Assembly: GCA_013288465.1 (NCBI GenBank)
Contig: JABDBT010000109.1
Coordinates: 1-6,416, forward strand
DNA length: 6,416 nt
Source of the DNA: Bacteroidota bacterium
GTDB lineage: Bacteria; Bacteroidota; Bacteroidia; Sphingobacteriales; Sphingobacteriaceae
Reading direction: 5' to 3'
A program made the translations under genes and the position numbers. The first letter of the stretch is position 1; every line of letters starts with the position of its first letter. This document shows positions 5,773 to 6,416 of the stretch, one piece after another. Under the pieces are notes generated by a model, which worked only from the letters and a program-made list of their open reading frames with translations, was not told the DNA's origin and searched no databases.

Positions 5773-6416
5773 TTATTTAAACCCCCTATAAAATTGCTGT
5801 AAAATTTTTTTATTGTAAATAATTGTTGACAATTGGCCGGGGTAAACGGTAAATGACACAAACCCAAGGTTAACTGAACGATCCATTTTATCGGCATAAA
5901 GTGTCCATTCAGATAAGCATTGATCCCAAACGGCCCAAAATGCCAATGCAAAGAAGAATACCGACATAACACGATAAACTGCCTTAACGCCTTCAACACG
6001 CTCAGGATTGTAAGGGCCTTTAGCTACGTCAAGCATGGATTGCCCCGGTTTTCGTTGGCTTAAGTGGGTTAGTGCGTACCAGGTTATAAACACCAGGTTA
6101 TTGCGGTTAACGCCCTGCGGCGGAACTTTTACATATTTTTTACGGCCCGAAAAGAATATTATGGTGGCTAACGCCATTAATATTCCGGGAATACCGAATG
6201 CCCATCTTGGGCCAAAGTGTTCGTAAGTCCACGGAATGGCAACAGTTGAGATCATAGAACCGGCATTGATACTAAAATAGAACCAGCCATATACCTTTGA
6301 AAGCAGATCTTGATTTGTAGCGTCAAATTGATCGCCAACGTTGGCCGATACACAAGACTTGATACCACCGGCACCTATAGCAACAACAAGCAGACCTATT
6401 TCAAAACCCTTGAGGC
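5773..6416 (-). CDS. POT/PTR-family peptide transporter, open at right edge and truncated after TM7 (possible pseudogene)
   Basis: The frame enters from the right edge and runs 213 codons to TAA at 5775-5773. Family hallmarks of proton-coupled oligopeptide transporters are clear: AIGAGGIKSCVSANVGDQF in TM4 (fragment residues 12-30), the PTR2 signature FYFSINAGS (45-53) in TM5, TM6 with AFGIPGILMALATIIFF (72-88), a soluble linker, and FWAVWDQCLSEW (159-170) in TM7. Resemblance continues to about PGQLST (192-197). The final 16 residues (IIYNKKILQQFYRGFK) do not look like a transporter, and the expected TM8-12 are absent. The other two minus-strand frames downstream show no transporter sequence, so a simple frameshift does not explain it; a deletion or rearrangement does. 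The gene is convergent with the secreted-protein gene, 22 bp away. POT proteins need both six-helix halves, so the product is probably inactive. The N-terminus is outside the window. Confidence 0.8.
   Translation of the reverse strand, partial: LKGFEIGLLVVAIGAGGIKSCVSANVGDQFDATNQDLLSKVYGWFYFSINAGSMISTVAIPWTYEHFGPRWAFGIPGILMALATIIFFSGRKKYVKVPPQGVNRNNLVFITWYALTHLSQRKPGQSMLDVAKGPYNPERVEGVKAVYRVMSVFFFALAFWAVWDQCLSEWTLYADKMDRSVNLGFVSFTVYPGQLSTIIYNKKILQQFYRGFK

Noticed and set aside
5805..5811. T7 run (A7 on the POT strand) as a frameshift site that would restore the POT C-terminus
   Set aside because: Neither alternative frame downstream encodes anything like POT TM8-12, so a frameshift there would restore nothing.
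5610..5999. Minus-strand open frame of 129 codons spanning the end of the POT gene and the convergent gene
   Set aside because: It is in a different frame from the clear POT reading frame and shows no transporter or other family pattern; it does not supply the missing POT C-terminus.
6035..6226. Plus-strand open frame of 63 codons
   Set aside because: It is antisense to the POT gene.

Overview
The window looks like chromosomal DNA of a Bacteroidota bacterium, most likely Sphingobacteriaceae (Mucilaginibacter/Pedobacter-like). Three things point there. The promoter-like sequences match the Bacteroidota TAnnTTTG -7 element. The starts of the genes lack Shine-Dalgarno sequences and are preceded by A/T-rich DNA. 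The proteins (a PgpH-type 7TM-HD protein, a VOC protein ending in KHARP, a POT transporter and a signal-peptide-bearing orphan) read like members of that group. The genus is an inference, not something the sequence proves.

Layout. Positions 1-1322 (minus strand, open at the left edge) encode the N-terminal 440 residues of a 7TMR-HDED/7TM-HD protein, the PgpH-type cyclic di-AMP phosphodiesterase family; its catalytic HD domain lies outside the window. A 121-bp divergent regulatory region follows. It carries a good TTG-N21-TATCTTTG promoter overlapped by a perfect 11-bp-arm inverted repeat. The plus-strand three-gene operon 1444-2988 comes next, with gaps of only 4 and 2 bp: a two-TM SPFH/band-7 membrane protein, a 169-aa unrecognised protein with a probable C-terminal membrane tail, and a 56-aa Arc-type ribbon-helix-helix protein. 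Positions 2989-3127 hold an unusual large imperfect hairpin built from 7-bp NNCAAGA units. A convergent minus-strand VOC (glyoxalase-fold) gene lies at 3128-3466. After a 179-bp A/T-rich divergent gap come a complete acetyl-CoA acetyltransferase (thiolase, 3646-4824) and, 8 bp later, a secreted protein of unknown function (4833-5750). The right end (5773-6416, minus) is a POT/PTR-family peptide transporter that stops just after TM7, so its C-terminal half is missing.

How the genes may work together. The SPFH / tail-anchored / Arc-RHH set looks like one membrane-associated module. The small RHH protein is the natural candidate to bind the palindrome on the -7 box and repress its own operon; this is inference. 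The thiolase is a central carbon/lipid enzyme, and its coupling to a secreted orphan has no obvious metabolic logic. The VOC protein and the POT remnant appear unrelated to their neighbours.
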